64,000 nucleotides of DNA. It comes from Winogradskyella aurantia (lineage in GTDB: Bacteria; Bacteroidota; Bacteroidia; Flavobacteriales; Flavobacteriaceae). The DNA is taken from positions 372,001 through 436,000 of the forward strand of contig NZ_NGJN01000003.1 in assembly GCF_002266855.1 (NCBI RefSeq), read 5' to 3'. The notes under the pieces were generated by a model. That model was not told where the DNA came from. It saw only the letters and a list, made by a program, of their open reading frames with translations, and did no database searches. The translations under genes and the position numbers were made by a program. Within the stretch, counting starts at the first letter, position 1. Each line of letters opens with the position of its first letter. Of the stretch, positions 55,732 to 64,000 are shown in pieces.

Positions 55732-57855
55732 TTAGAATTTTGTTTTCTTTTTAATACTCATGGCAAATCCACCACCCTCGGCAAGCTTCACTGAAAATTT
55801 TGAATTATTAGTCAATTCTATGTTTTCAATCGTTAAATCCAGTGGATTATTGTCCCAATGGGCATTTTCTCCATCTCTGTAAATCGTACCTTGATACAAC
55901 TCATCTACCTCCAAAAAATCAAAGACCAAATCCAAATTCCTAGAATTCTCGTCTGTGATACCTCCAATAAACCAATTGCCACTATCGCGTTCCTTTCTTG
56001 CAATGGTTACATAATCGCCGATTTCACCGTTCAAGACTTTAGTTTCTTCCCAATCTACCCCAACATCCTTTATAAATTGAAGCGGTTCTGGATTGGCCTC
56101 ATAATGCTCCACCAAATCGGCTGTCATTTGTATGGGACTGTAAATAACCACATAGAGCGCTAATTGCTGTGCTATAGTGGTATTAACCTGATTATTTGGC
56201 TTGTACTCATCAAACTTGATATTAAAAATCCCAGGCGTAAAATCAATAGGCCCAGCTAACATTCGTGTAAAGGCTACAATAGGCAAATGCTCTGGTGGGT
56301 TTCCTCCATCCTCTGCCCAAGCATTAAACTCTTGTCCTCGCAGACCTTCTCGAGAAATAATATTGGGATAGGTTCGTCTTAGACCTGTGGCTTTAATAGG
56401 CTCATGTGCATTTACCGCAACTTTATATTTGGCGGCTTTAATCGCGGCATTATTGTATTGATTCACCATGTATTGCCCGTGATGGTACTCCCCTTTTGGT
56501 AATATCTTGCCTACATAACCTGATTTTACAGCATGCATACCATAGTGCTGCATTAGGGCATAGGCTGTATCTTGCTGTTTTTCGTAAGTCTTAGTGGCAG
56601 CTGAAGTCTCATGATGCATAATAATTTGCACCCCTTTTTCCTCGGCATAACGCGTCACCTCATCTAAATCATAATCGGGATAAGGGGTTACAAAATCAAA
56701 AACCCCTTCACGATCTTCAAAACCTATCCAACGTTCCCATCCTGTATTCCAACCTTCTACCAAAACACCACCAATATTATTTATAGCTGAAAAATCAATA
56801 AACTGTTTTACATTCTCTGTTGTGGCTCCATGCTTACCATGGGCTTTCCCTGTATCTTTCCATGCACCATCAACCAATTCCATACCGTAATCCCATGACG
56901 ATTTCCCGAGATGCATCTCCCACCAAACTCCTGTATATTTCATCGGTGTAAACCAAGGAACATCGCCGAGTTGATTTGGTTCGTTCAAGTTAACTATAAG
57001 ATTAGATTCAATTAAGTCTGGCGCGTTATCTGTAATCTGAATGGTTCGCCAAGGGGTATGGAAAGGTAAGCTGCGTTTCACTTTGTAGTCGGTGTTATCG
57101 GAACCAACCAAATTGCTTTTAAGAATTAAATTTTCGGTATCTACTTTTAATGTCATTCCCGAATAGTCTACTAAGGCCGCTTCATGAAAACTTAAATGAA
57201 CACCATCTTCACTTACCATGGTCACTGGTGTATTAACTGCATTTTCTGGAATATAACTCTGAGCTAAATTGGTTTTGGGTATATAAGATTTAGCGTTGAT
57301 TTCTGAGAGTTTTGTGGTGCTATATAAATGTTCATAAATATCCCAATCACCAGGAATCCAAAAGGTTTTATAATCTTCGGTAAGATTGAATTCCGTATGC
57401 TCATCCTTGATTAAAACTTCATTCCATCCTTCTTGTTCTGGTATTTCGTAGCGAAACCCCATACCATCATCATAGAGCTTAAACACGATATTGAGCTTTC
57501 GTTTTAAGCTTGTGGTTTCTTGTAGTTCAATTTTTAATTCGTTGTAATGGTTGACGACATCCAATTGCTCTCCCCAGGGCATTTGCCAAATTTCGTTAAC
57601 TGTTTTCGTTGTGGAATTTACAATTTTGAAATTTTCTAGAAACTTCCCTGAATTAATAAACTCAAATCCCAAATAAGAGGTGTCAATAATGGCTTTGTTA
57701 TTGAACTGAGTGTAATAAAATGGCTTCCCGTTTGAGGTAACATCGAATTTTACACTAATATTTGAGTTAGGAGATGAAGTCTCTGTCACCTGACTTTTTT
57801 CTTGGGTGCATGCAAGTAAACCCAAAAAACTAATTATGATTAGACTTTTTCTCAT
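55732..57855 (-). CDS. GH97 alpha-glucosidase lipoprotein (SusB-like)
   Basis: 707 residues. A lipoprotein signal, SFLGLLACTQEK, gives an outer-membrane or periplasmic location. N-terminal beta-sandwich, then a (beta/alpha)8 barrel with KYTGVWWEMHLG, GGVLVEGWNTGWERW and the MHHETSA segment (Glu near residue 415), the inverting type of GH97. It should release glucose from maltooligosaccharides. Last gene of the alpha-glucan group, 1 base after the GH13 gene (57857). A susB assignment would need the rest of the locus. Confidence 0.9.
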   Translation of the reverse strand: MRKSLIIISFLGLLACTQEKSQVTETSSPNSNISVKFDVTSNGKPFYYTQFNNKAIIDTSYLGFEFINSGKFLENFKIVNSTTKTVNEIWQMPWGEQLDVVNHYNELKIELQETTSLKRKLNIVFKLYDDGMGFRYEIPEQEGWNEVLIKDEHTEFNLTEDYKTFWIPGDWDIYEHLYSTTKLSEINAKSYIPKTNLAQSYIPENAVNTPVTMVSEDGVHLSFHEAALVDYSGMTLKVDTENLILKSNLVGSDNTDYKVKRSLPFHTPWRTIQITDNAPDLIESNLIVNLNEPNQLGDVPWFTPMKYTGVWWEMHLGKSSWDYGMELVDGAWKDTGKAHGKHGATTENVKQFIDFSAINNIGGVLVEGWNTGWERWIGFEDREGVFDFVTPYPDYDLDEVTRYAEEKGVQIIMHHETSAATKTYEKQQDTAYALMQHYGMHAVKSGYVGKILPKGEYHHGQYMVNQYNNAAIKAAKYKVAVNAHEPIKATGLRRTYPNIISREGLRGQEFNAWAEDGGNPPEHLPIVAFTRMLAGPIDFTPGIFNIKFDEYKPNNQVNTTIAQQLALYVVIYSPIQMTADLVEHYEANPEPLQFIKDVGVDWEETKVLNGEIGDYVTIARKERDSGNWFIGGITDENSRNLDLVFDFLEVDELYQGTIYRDGENAHWDNNPLDLTIENIELTNNSKFSVKLAEGGGFAMSIKKKTKF

Positions 57856-57856
57856 A

Positions 57857-59539
57857 TCACTCTTTTTTTTCTAGAAGTACTATGTCAAATTCTGAATCAA
57901 TGATTACACGACCATTTTTTACCTGAGATGTCTTTCCCGAGTACGCATCGTGTAGCGTATCACCTTCCTTAAAAAGCTTGGATACGTCAATTGATTTTCC
58001 ACCCTTATGAACATCTAAACCGACAAGCACCAAGTCTTTATAATCCCCTTTTTGATAACTTCTATAAAAATAATAGGGTTGTGCCGTTATCATTTGATGT
58101 ATACCTGCACCAATGGCTGGATGCTCAGCTCTAAACCGTCCTAATTTTTGCCAATGGGAAAGTACTTCTTTTGTCCTAGACCGCTTGGCAATGGAATCCC
58201 AATTCATAAACGATCTTAAGGCAGCATCACCATTTGTTGCAGGTACCGATAATGACCTTGAAGACTCATCCCCATAATAAATTTGGGATGTTCCTGGGGA
58301 CAGAAGTAGCTTATTAGCAGCTTCAAATGGTTTTTTTCGTTGGGTATCAAAAGGACTTCCGTCATCATGAGAACTCAAATAATTCAATACCCCAAACGCT
58401 TTTAAATCGCCATGTAAAATATCAATATATCTTTTGAAAAGGTCTTCGTAGCCAAACTCCTTAGAGTTCCATTTAAATTCAAAGTTGATTTGACTACTAA
58501 ACATATTATCATAATAGTTCACTTTTTTATCGCCAAAATCAAAATATTTTCCGCCACTCACACCGTAATTGTAAACTTCACCTACCAAATAAAAATCATT
58601 ATTATCTAGGACTTTCTCAGGATTGGTTTTCTTATATTCTGTAAAGGCATAATCACATTCTGTTTTAAACTCTTCCCAGACATAGGGCTCAGTATGTTTG
58701 ACTGTATCGCATCGGTAACCATCAACACCAAATTCTGTAATATAATCCGTTAACCACTTCATAATATAAAAACGTGGTGCTCTGGGATGGCCAGTACGTT
58801 TAAAAAAATCATCAAGCTCTTTTACTTCTTGCTCATAACGTCCTTCGGCTTTCCATTTTTCAACTAGTTGAGGTGGTAGATTTACGTTTTCGTTACTTTC
58901 TGTCCTAATATCTGGGAGATTCGCCACCAATGTACAACTTACCGTATTTTCATAATTATCATAACTGCATTGCTTATCTGTGCGTACCCAGCTCTCCGGC
59001 CAAACCGGGTCTTTTTCAGTTACTGGGCCTGTATGGTTAATAACTGCGTCCAAAATAATTCTGATACCTCTTGCATGTGCTTCTTTTACCAACTCATGTA
59101 AGTCTTCTTTGGTGCCATAATTTGGATCTATTCGTGTCCAGTCTTTGGCCCAATACCCATGATACCCATAGGTTAATCCCGTTCCCTCATCTGTTGCACC
59201 GTGAATTTGTTCAACGATTGGCGTCATCCAAATAGCATTAATACCTAAATCGGTAAAGTAACCTTCCTTCACTTTTTTGGTGACACCTTTTATGTCACCA
59301 CCTTCAAAACCGCGGAGTTTCCCTGCTTTCTTATCCCTCCCAAAATTGACATCATTTGAGGAATCGCCATTATTAAACCTGTCGGTCAATAAAAAATAAA
59401 TATTCGCAGCTTCCCATAGAAAGTGGGTGTTGACTTCTTTTGGTATTTCAGGATTTTTAACGTCTGTATTGGATTGATTTTTACAATTCAAAATCATAAA
59501 ACTTAAAGCTATTAATAGGACTAATTTTTTCATCTTCAA
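57857..59539 (-). CDS. GH13 alpha-amylase-family lipoprotein (1)
   Basis: 560 residues. Lipoprotein signal LSFMILNCKNQS. GH13 regions: DAVINHTG (I, about 167-174), GYRCDTVKH with nucleophile Asp near 280 (II), VGEVYN with acid/base Glu near 320 (III) and LSSHDDGSP with Asp near 391 (IV). GDSSNDVNFGR-like N-terminus and an extra Cys-containing loop, SWVRTDKQCSYDNYENT. Long loops suggest a neopullulanase/cyclomaltodextrinase-like or alpha-amylase specificity. It lies 14 bases after the next GH13 gene and 1 base before GH97. Confidence 0.9.
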   Translation of the reverse strand: MKMKKLVLLIALSFMILNCKNQSNTDVKNPEIPKEVNTHFLWEAANIYFLLTDRFNNGDSSNDVNFGRDKKAGKLRGFEGGDIKGVTKKVKEGYFTDLGINAIWMTPIVEQIHGATDEGTGLTYGYHGYWAKDWTRIDPNYGTKEDLHELVKEAHARGIRIILDAVINHTGPVTEKDPVWPESWVRTDKQCSYDNYENTVSCTLVANLPDIRTESNENVNLPPQLVEKWKAEGRYEQEVKELDDFFKRTGHPRAPRFYIMKWLTDYITEFGVDGYRCDTVKHTEPYVWEEFKTECDYAFTEYKKTNPEKVLDNNDFYLVGEVYNYGVSGGKYFDFGDKKVNYYDNMFSSQINFEFKWNSKEFGYEDLFKRYIDILHGDLKAFGVLNYLSSHDDGSPFDTQRKKPFEAANKLLLSPGTSQIYYGDESSRSLSVPATNGDAALRSFMNWDSIAKRSRTKEVLSHWQKLGRFRAEHPAIGAGIHQMITAQPYYFYRSYQKGDYKDLVLVGLDVHKGGKSIDVSKLFKEGDTLHDAYSGKTSQVKNGRVIIDSEFDIVLLEKKE

Positions 59540-59552
59540 TCTGATTCGTTTT

Positions 59553-60962
59553 TTATTGGATAAACACTTTATAGCTCCAAGGTGCTAACTCTAAAGTTGA
59601 AGTATCATCAAAAGACATCTGTGTTTCTGTTGTGAAATCTTTATAGTCACCGTGATGTAATCTTTCTTTAAACTCAATAGATTTAGACCCATCTGAAAAA
59701 TTAAATACGGCAAATACTTTATCCTTTTCATTCTTGCGCACAAAACTCAGAACTTCACTTTCAAAATTATTTGGGACCTTAACCATCGTTGCGCCCCATT
59801 TTGCATGCCATAAAGCTGTATTCTTTTTCATTAAAGTAATGAGATTTTTGTAGAGGTCTCCAATAGGGTCTTGTTTCCATTGAATAGCATCTTTCTCGAA
59901 AAACTCAAGTCGCTTTGCGTTTCCGGCTTCCTGACCATTATATATTAAAGGCATACCTTCACCAACTACAGACAACACTATTGCGGCTTCAAGGCCCTCA
60001 CCAAACTGCTCGTACATAGTACCTTCCCAAGAATTCATATCGTGGTTACTCACAAAAGTCATCTGCATGCTGTTTTTAGGAAATGCACTTTCATTCCAGG
60101 AGTAGTACACATATAATCCATTGACATCCTTCTGACCCATACATATTTTGTGCATCGTTTCATTCCAACTCCACGCATAAGTCAAGTCAAAAGCTTTGGC
60201 ATGCAAATCTCTTGATTCCCATTCAGCGAGCATAAACACAGGTTTTACAGCATCTAGTTTTTTTCTGACATTGTTCCAGAATTCGACTGGCACAAAACCT
60301 GCCACATCACAACGATACCCATCGATATCGACTTCCTTAACCCAATACGTTAAAGCTTCGGTCATGTATTTTCTCACTTCAGGCTTATTGTAATCCAGGT
60401 CTATAATATCTGACCAATCCCACCATGGTGTAGGACGAAAATCACCCTTATAATCCCTATCGTACCAATCTGGATTTTTGTCAACCAACACATTATCCCA
60501 AGCCGTATGATTCGCTACCCAATCTAAAATGACATACATGCCATGGTTGTGCGCTTCATTCACGAAATCTTTTAAATCTTGAAGCGTTCCAAATTCGGGA
60601 TTCACACTGTAATAATCTTTAACAGAATAGGGGCTTCCTAAGGTTCCTTTTCTGTTCTTTTCTCCAATAGCGTGAATCGGCATGAGCCAAATTATATCTA
60701 TGCCTAAATCTTTAAGGCGTGGTAACTGTGTTTGCGCTGCTTTAAATGTGCCTTTTTCAGAAAACTGCCTCGTGTTTAATTGATAAATTGCGGCGTTTTT
60801 ACTCCATTCAGGATGTGTTAGTTTTACATAATCTTGTGGCTGATATTGACTTAACATATCGTCATTTATAGTTTTAGTCTCGTTTTGTGCAGTCTTGTCC
60901 TCATTTGAACAAGACCAAAAACATGAGATTATAAGTATGAGAAGGGTTAATTTTTTAATCAT
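59553..60962 (-). CDS. GH13 alpha-amylase-family lipoprotein (2)
   Basis: 469 residues, the smallest of the three. Lipoprotein signal ILIISCFWSCSNED. Catalytic regions: DWVANHTAWD, GYRCDVAGFVP (Asp near 219), LAEWESRDLH (Glu near 245) and SNHDMNSWEG (Asp near 306); C-terminal beta domain ends LAPWSYKVFIQ. The compact sequence matches small Bacteroidota alpha-amylases acting on oligosaccharides in the periplasm. Flanked directly by the other two GH13 genes, all read in one direction, consistent with a single mRNA. Confidence 0.9.
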   Translation of the reverse strand: MIKKLTLLILIISCFWSCSNEDKTAQNETKTINDDMLSQYQPQDYVKLTHPEWSKNAAIYQLNTRQFSEKGTFKAAQTQLPRLKDLGIDIIWLMPIHAIGEKNRKGTLGSPYSVKDYYSVNPEFGTLQDLKDFVNEAHNHGMYVILDWVANHTAWDNVLVDKNPDWYDRDYKGDFRPTPWWDWSDIIDLDYNKPEVRKYMTEALTYWVKEVDIDGYRCDVAGFVPVEFWNNVRKKLDAVKPVFMLAEWESRDLHAKAFDLTYAWSWNETMHKICMGQKDVNGLYVYYSWNESAFPKNSMQMTFVSNHDMNSWEGTMYEQFGEGLEAAIVLSVVGEGMPLIYNGQEAGNAKRLEFFEKDAIQWKQDPIGDLYKNLITLMKKNTALWHAKWGATMVKVPNNFESEVLSFVRKNEKDKVFAVFNFSDGSKSIEFKERLHHGDYKDFTTETQMSFDDTSTLELAPWSYKVFIQ

Positions 60963-62843
60963 TTACTTAATTTTTAGAATGAAAGATTCCAAGGGATTGA
61001 TATCAACACGAACCTTTGCCTTTCCGTTTTCAACTTTTAAAGTTGAGCTATATGCATTATACAATTGGTCTTCAACTTTATAGTCGCCATCGTCTAAATT
61101 CCATTTTTGAACGAGGTCTTCTGGCAATTGTAACTCAAAACCATAGGTGTTCTCTGTATTAAAGTTTGAAATAATAATCAATTTTTCGTCATCGCTCCAA
61201 CGCACAAAGGACAAGACTTTATCATTATACCATTCCGTATTTTGATGGTTATATAATTGAATATCCTCATAGCCGCCCATCAAGGCTGAACTATTAATGG
61301 TGAAATTCAACAAGCGTTTATAAAAATCACGAAGTTCTAGTTCTTCTTCAGTCGATTGTCCGCCGTCAAACTTTTTATCGTTTACCCAACGCACCATACT
61401 TGGCACAGACCCATAGTCGAAAATCGATGTTCGGGTAGGGTCACCAAAGCCTAAGTCTTCTGCACCTGGCTCACCGAATTCCTGTCCGAAATATATCATG
61501 GTTGGTGCTGTTGTTGATGTGGCAGACACCACCATCGCTGGTTTTCCCTTTAGGGCATCACCAGCAAAATCTGGACTGGCAATACGCTGCTCGTCGTGAT
61601 TTTCTAAAAAGTGAAGCATATGGTGTTCTATATCTGACAGATTATCAAAAATCGGTGGAATATTATTCGTACTGCCGTACCCTTGCATTACGTGTTTTAA
61701 GGTGTCGTATAGTTGAACTTTGTCGTATAAATAATCCATTTTCCCTTTTCTGATATAATCTCTATACAAACTTGGATTATAAACCTCAGCCATTAAAAAG
61801 GCCTTGGGATTTTCCATTTTAATGTGCGCGTTCATATAACTCCAAAACTCAACAGGCACCATTTCTGCCATATCGTAACGGAATCCATCAACCCCTTTGC
61901 CCGTCCAATACAAGGCAATATCCTTGAATTTTTTCCAGGAACTTGGTACGGATTTGTCTTTCCAAAAAGCATAGTGTTTTGTATAATCTTCATTATCAAA
62001 ACCTTCTGGTAAATCGTCGAATTCTTTTCTGCCATCGGGACTCACACCATAATTGACTTTTACCGTTTCATACCAATCGTTCATATCTGGACGTGACGCG
62101 CGTGAACCATTGCCTGTCCATTTTGCTGGAATTTCTTCAAACTTACCATCTGCCATTGGATGATTTTCACCTCCTAACGGCTGGTAGCCGTTTTTCCATT
62201 CAGGCACCTCAAAGACCTCTCCCGGATTGTAGTAGAAATTATTATTGACGTCATAAGTCACAGATGTATCGTCTTCCGCACCAAAATCAGTAGTCCCATC
62301 AGGGTTGGTTAAACTTTGGTAATTACGTGCCACATGATTTGGAACAATATCTATTATGACTTTTAAACCTGCCTTATGCGAACGCTTAATTAAGGCTTCA
62401 AATTCTTGTAATCTGTTTTCAACATTTACAGCTAAATCTGGATTCACATTATAATAATCCTTAACCGCATATGGCGAACCAGCACGTCCTTTAACGATAT
62501 CTGGATCATCGTTGGAAATGTCATATTTGGTGTAATCGGTAATAACATCGTGATGTGGCACGCCTGTGTACCAAATGTGTGTGACTCCTAAATCTTTAAT
62601 TTCTGAAAGTGCCTTATCCGTGAAATCATTGAACTTCCCTACACCATTTTCCTCAAGTGTTCCCCAAGGTTTATTAGTGGTATTTGTGTTTCCGAATAAT
62701 CTCGTAAAAACTTGATAGACGACTTCTTTTTTCTTCATTTCTGATTTTATTTCTTGTGGTTGAGGCGCTGTTTTAGTTTCGTTTTTGCAGGCTATTATTG
62801 TGAATAGTGCCACTGCAACGATGAGTATGTATTGTTTTTCCAT
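60963..62843 (-). CDS. GH13 alpha-amylase-family lipoprotein (3)
   Basis: 626 residues. Lipoprotein signal VALFTIIACKNET. Catalytic regions: DIVPNHVARN, GFRYDMAEMVP (Asp near 321), MAEVYNPSLY (Glu near 352) and LENHDEQRIAS (Asp near 416). An insertion between regions I and II (about 185-290, YYNPGEVFEVPEWKNGYQP) distinguishes it from its neighbours. The C-terminal LNFTINSSALMGG and final beta domain are intact. It is directly before GH13 (2), stop to start with no gap. Confidence 0.9.
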   Translation of the reverse strand: MEKQYILIVAVALFTIIACKNETKTAPQPQEIKSEMKKKEVVYQVFTRLFGNTNTTNKPWGTLEENGVGKFNDFTDKALSEIKDLGVTHIWYTGVPHHDVITDYTKYDISNDDPDIVKGRAGSPYAVKDYYNVNPDLAVNVENRLQEFEALIKRSHKAGLKVIIDIVPNHVARNYQSLTNPDGTTDFGAEDDTSVTYDVNNNFYYNPGEVFEVPEWKNGYQPLGGENHPMADGKFEEIPAKWTGNGSRASRPDMNDWYETVKVNYGVSPDGRKEFDDLPEGFDNEDYTKHYAFWKDKSVPSSWKKFKDIALYWTGKGVDGFRYDMAEMVPVEFWSYMNAHIKMENPKAFLMAEVYNPSLYRDYIRKGKMDYLYDKVQLYDTLKHVMQGYGSTNNIPPIFDNLSDIEHHMLHFLENHDEQRIASPDFAGDALKGKPAMVVSATSTTAPTMIYFGQEFGEPGAEDLGFGDPTRTSIFDYGSVPSMVRWVNDKKFDGGQSTEEELELRDFYKRLLNFTINSSALMGGYEDIQLYNHQNTEWYNDKVLSFVRWSDDEKLIIISNFNTENTYGFELQLPEDLVQKWNLDDGDYKVEDQLYNAYSSTLKVENGKAKVRVDINPLESFILKIK

Positions 62844-62858
62844 GTTTTTATTTCCTTT

Positions 62859-62885
62859 AGGCTTCGACTGCGCTCAGCCTGACCT
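62859..62885. repeat. REP-like GC-rich palindromic element
   Basis: aggcttcgactgcgctcagc (62859-62878) continuing to ctgacct: the arms aggct and agcct close a GC-rich hairpin in otherwise A/T-rich sequence between two CDS. I know very similar cgactgcgctcagcctgac-type sequences as short dispersed intergenic repeats in Flavobacteriaceae genomes; only one copy is in this window. It may be a REP-like element or an mRNA-processing hairpin between GH31 and GH13 (3). Confidence 0.5.
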
Positions 62886-62900
62886 AGTCATTCAATTTTA

Positions 62901-64000
62901 TTATTTCAATTTAATTCTAATCTCTTTTTCCTCGTTGGTATCCCAAATAATATTTAAGGTCAAGGTTTTATATTTTTTATTGTACGTGCCATTGACCTTA
63001 TCATTGTTAATTTTAATACGCTTTGGCATATCCTTTATATTATGAATAACCAACTCTATGGTTTTATTTTCTGCCTTATAATTTGTGCCTGTTTCTGCTT
63101 CAAAGTCGATTTCTAGCCAGCGACCTTCGATCTCTGCTTCAAATTCTAAGATTTGAAATTTTCCTTTTTCAAAAGCCTCAACTGTTTTACCATCATCAAA
63201 ATAAAACGTACGTTCTGATTCTTCAATAGCGTCATGATGATAGTATTGCAATTGAATAAAACTAGAATCATAGTCTTTAGTAGTTTGCATAGGTTTTGCC
63301 AAAGGAATAAAAGCACCTGCTCTTATGTATGTAGGTATAATGGCTTCATTTAGCGCAACGGTTTGGGTCTGACCTCCTTCTATTAATTCATCATTTTCAA
63401 TATCAAACCAGTCTGAGCCTTTTGGAAAATATACTTCTTGAAGCTTCTTTCCAGGCTCTAAAATAGGAGATACCAAAATATCTTGTCCCCACAAATAGGT
63501 TGAGGAATAACTATATAATTCTTCATTATATGGCTCTTCAAAAAACAGAGGCCGCATTAAGGGTTTGCCGTGTTGGCTATTATCATACATCAAATTGTAA
63601 TTGTACGGTAACATTCTATAACGCATTTGGATGGCTTCTTTTGCTAGATTTTTCGCCTTTTCGCTCCTAAAAATAGGTTCACTTGGCACATCTTCCTGCG
63701 CATGCGGTCTGTAAATAGGCTGAAAAACACCGTATTGTAACCATCGTACATAGAGTTCGTCATCAAGATTAGCGCCAGCAAACCCACCTAAATCACTGTG
63801 CATATAAGCCAAACCTTGCATTCCCATTTGCAATGCGATTTCTGGCTGTGATTGCAGCCCGCCCCATGTTCTATTAACATCTCCAGACCAAGGCACCATG
63901 CCATACCGTTGCGAGCCTGAATATCCAGCACGCATCAATATAAATGGTCTTAACTCTGGATTAGCTTCCAAACTGGCCTCATATACCAATTTAGCCCAAT
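62901..64000 (-). CDS. GH31 alpha-glucosidase, C-terminal part (cut by window end)
   Basis: The frame is open to the window edge (…WAKLVYEASLEAN), so the N-terminal part lies beyond 64000. 366 codons are visible. ILMRAGYSGSQRY and PWSGDVNRTWGG carry the GH31 acid/base Asp; HSDLGGFAG and RYRMLPYNYNLMY follow, and a C-terminal beta-sandwich (YFDDGKTVEAFEKGKFQILE) ends it. The nucleophile Asp lies in the missing part. It is an exo-acting alpha-glucosidase for alpha-glucan fragments and the most upstream visible member of the utilisation group. Confidence 0.93.
   Translation of the reverse strand, partial: WAKLVYEASLEANPELRPFILMRAGYSGSQRYGMVPWSGDVNRTWGGLQSQPEIALQMGMQGLAYMHSDLGGFAGANLDDELYVRWLQYGVFQPIYRPHAQEDVPSEPIFRSEKAKNLAKEAIQMRYRMLPYNYNLMYDNSQHGKPLMRPLFFEEPYNEELYSYSSTYLWGQDILVSPILEPGKKLQEVYFPKGSDWFDIENDELIEGGQTQTVALNEAIIPTYIRAGAFIPLAKPMQTTKDYDSSFIQLQYYHHDAIEESERTFYFDDGKTVEAFEKGKFQILEFEAEIEGRWLEIDFEAETGTNYKAENKTIELVIHNIKDMPKRIKINNDKVNGTYNKKYKTLTLNIIWDTNEEKEIRIKLK

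Noticed and set aside
1..64000. CRISPR array, IS element, prophage, tRNA or rRNA genes
   Set aside because: No regular spaced repeats, transposase, integrase, phage structural gene or tRNA/rRNA-like sequence was seen on reading both strands.

Overview
The window is chromosomal DNA of a Bacteroidota bacterium, most likely a marine member of the Flavobacteriaceae. The evidence is the low-GC coding style, a giant secreted protein ending in a type IX secretion (T9SS) sorting domain, Bacteroidota-type promoters (TTTG, about 18 bases, TAnnTTTG) instead of strong Shine-Dalgarno sites, membrane-AraC and carboxypeptidase-regulatory-domain proteins typical of the group, and many GH lipoproteins. I saw no rRNA, tRNA, IS element, prophage or CRISPR array.

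Layout. 1-5.8 kb: phosphoenolpyruvate carboxylase (minus), then a SAM-I riboswitch controlling metY and a metX-like gene, then a probable free-standing small RNA with its own promoter and terminator. 5.85-8.6 kb: a GTG-started XRE regulator, a DadA-type amino-acid dehydrogenase and a guanine deaminase. 8.7-15.8 kb: a tightly packed arsenosugar biosynthesis operon (peroxidase-like protein, radical-SAM ArsS, exported rhodanese, TIGR04282 transferase, purine nucleoside phosphorylase, ArsM, exported DUF547 protein, TIGR04283 glycosyltransferase), followed by a membrane AraC regulator. 15.9-21.8 kb: small secreted proteins (unknown, YceI, CarboxypepD_reg), then on the minus strand a metallophosphoesterase, a single-POTRA Omp85 protein and a GH113-like lipoprotein. 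21.9-28.5 kb: a five-gene plus-strand unit joining an FAD oxidoreductase and a membrane ferredoxin protein to three membrane glycan glycosyltransferases.

28.5-34.5 kb (minus): a polyamine operon (arginine decarboxylase, agmatinase, deoxyhypusine-synthase-like protein, GNAT-nitrilase fusion). It has a near-consensus promoter and a roughly 260-base leader containing a 33-codon upstream ORF. 34.8-41.3 kb (minus): a degenerate-looking pseudouridine synthase, a nitrilase, UbiA prenyltransferase, mevalonate kinase-like protein, diphosphomevalonate decarboxylase, a DUF4174 protein and a BaiN-type flavoprotein. 41.9-49.8 kb: a 2630-residue T9SS cargo protein with beta-propeller, calcium-repeat, malectin, PKD and two Kelch regions.

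50-55 kb (minus): ergothioneine genes egtB-egtD, an alpha/beta-hydrolase-OsmC fusion and SelO, then an HD phosphohydrolase on the plus strand. 55.7-64 kb (minus): the downstream end of an alpha-glucan utilisation locus, with GH31 (cut by the window end), three GH13 lipoproteins and GH97.

The strongest leads are the arsenosugar operon with its unexplained exported proteins, the structured leader and uORF of speA, the deoxyhypusine-synthase homologue in a polyamine operon (probable homospermidine synthase), the unassigned small RNA near 5.6-5.8 kb, and the pseudouridine synthase whose catalytic Asp is Gly.
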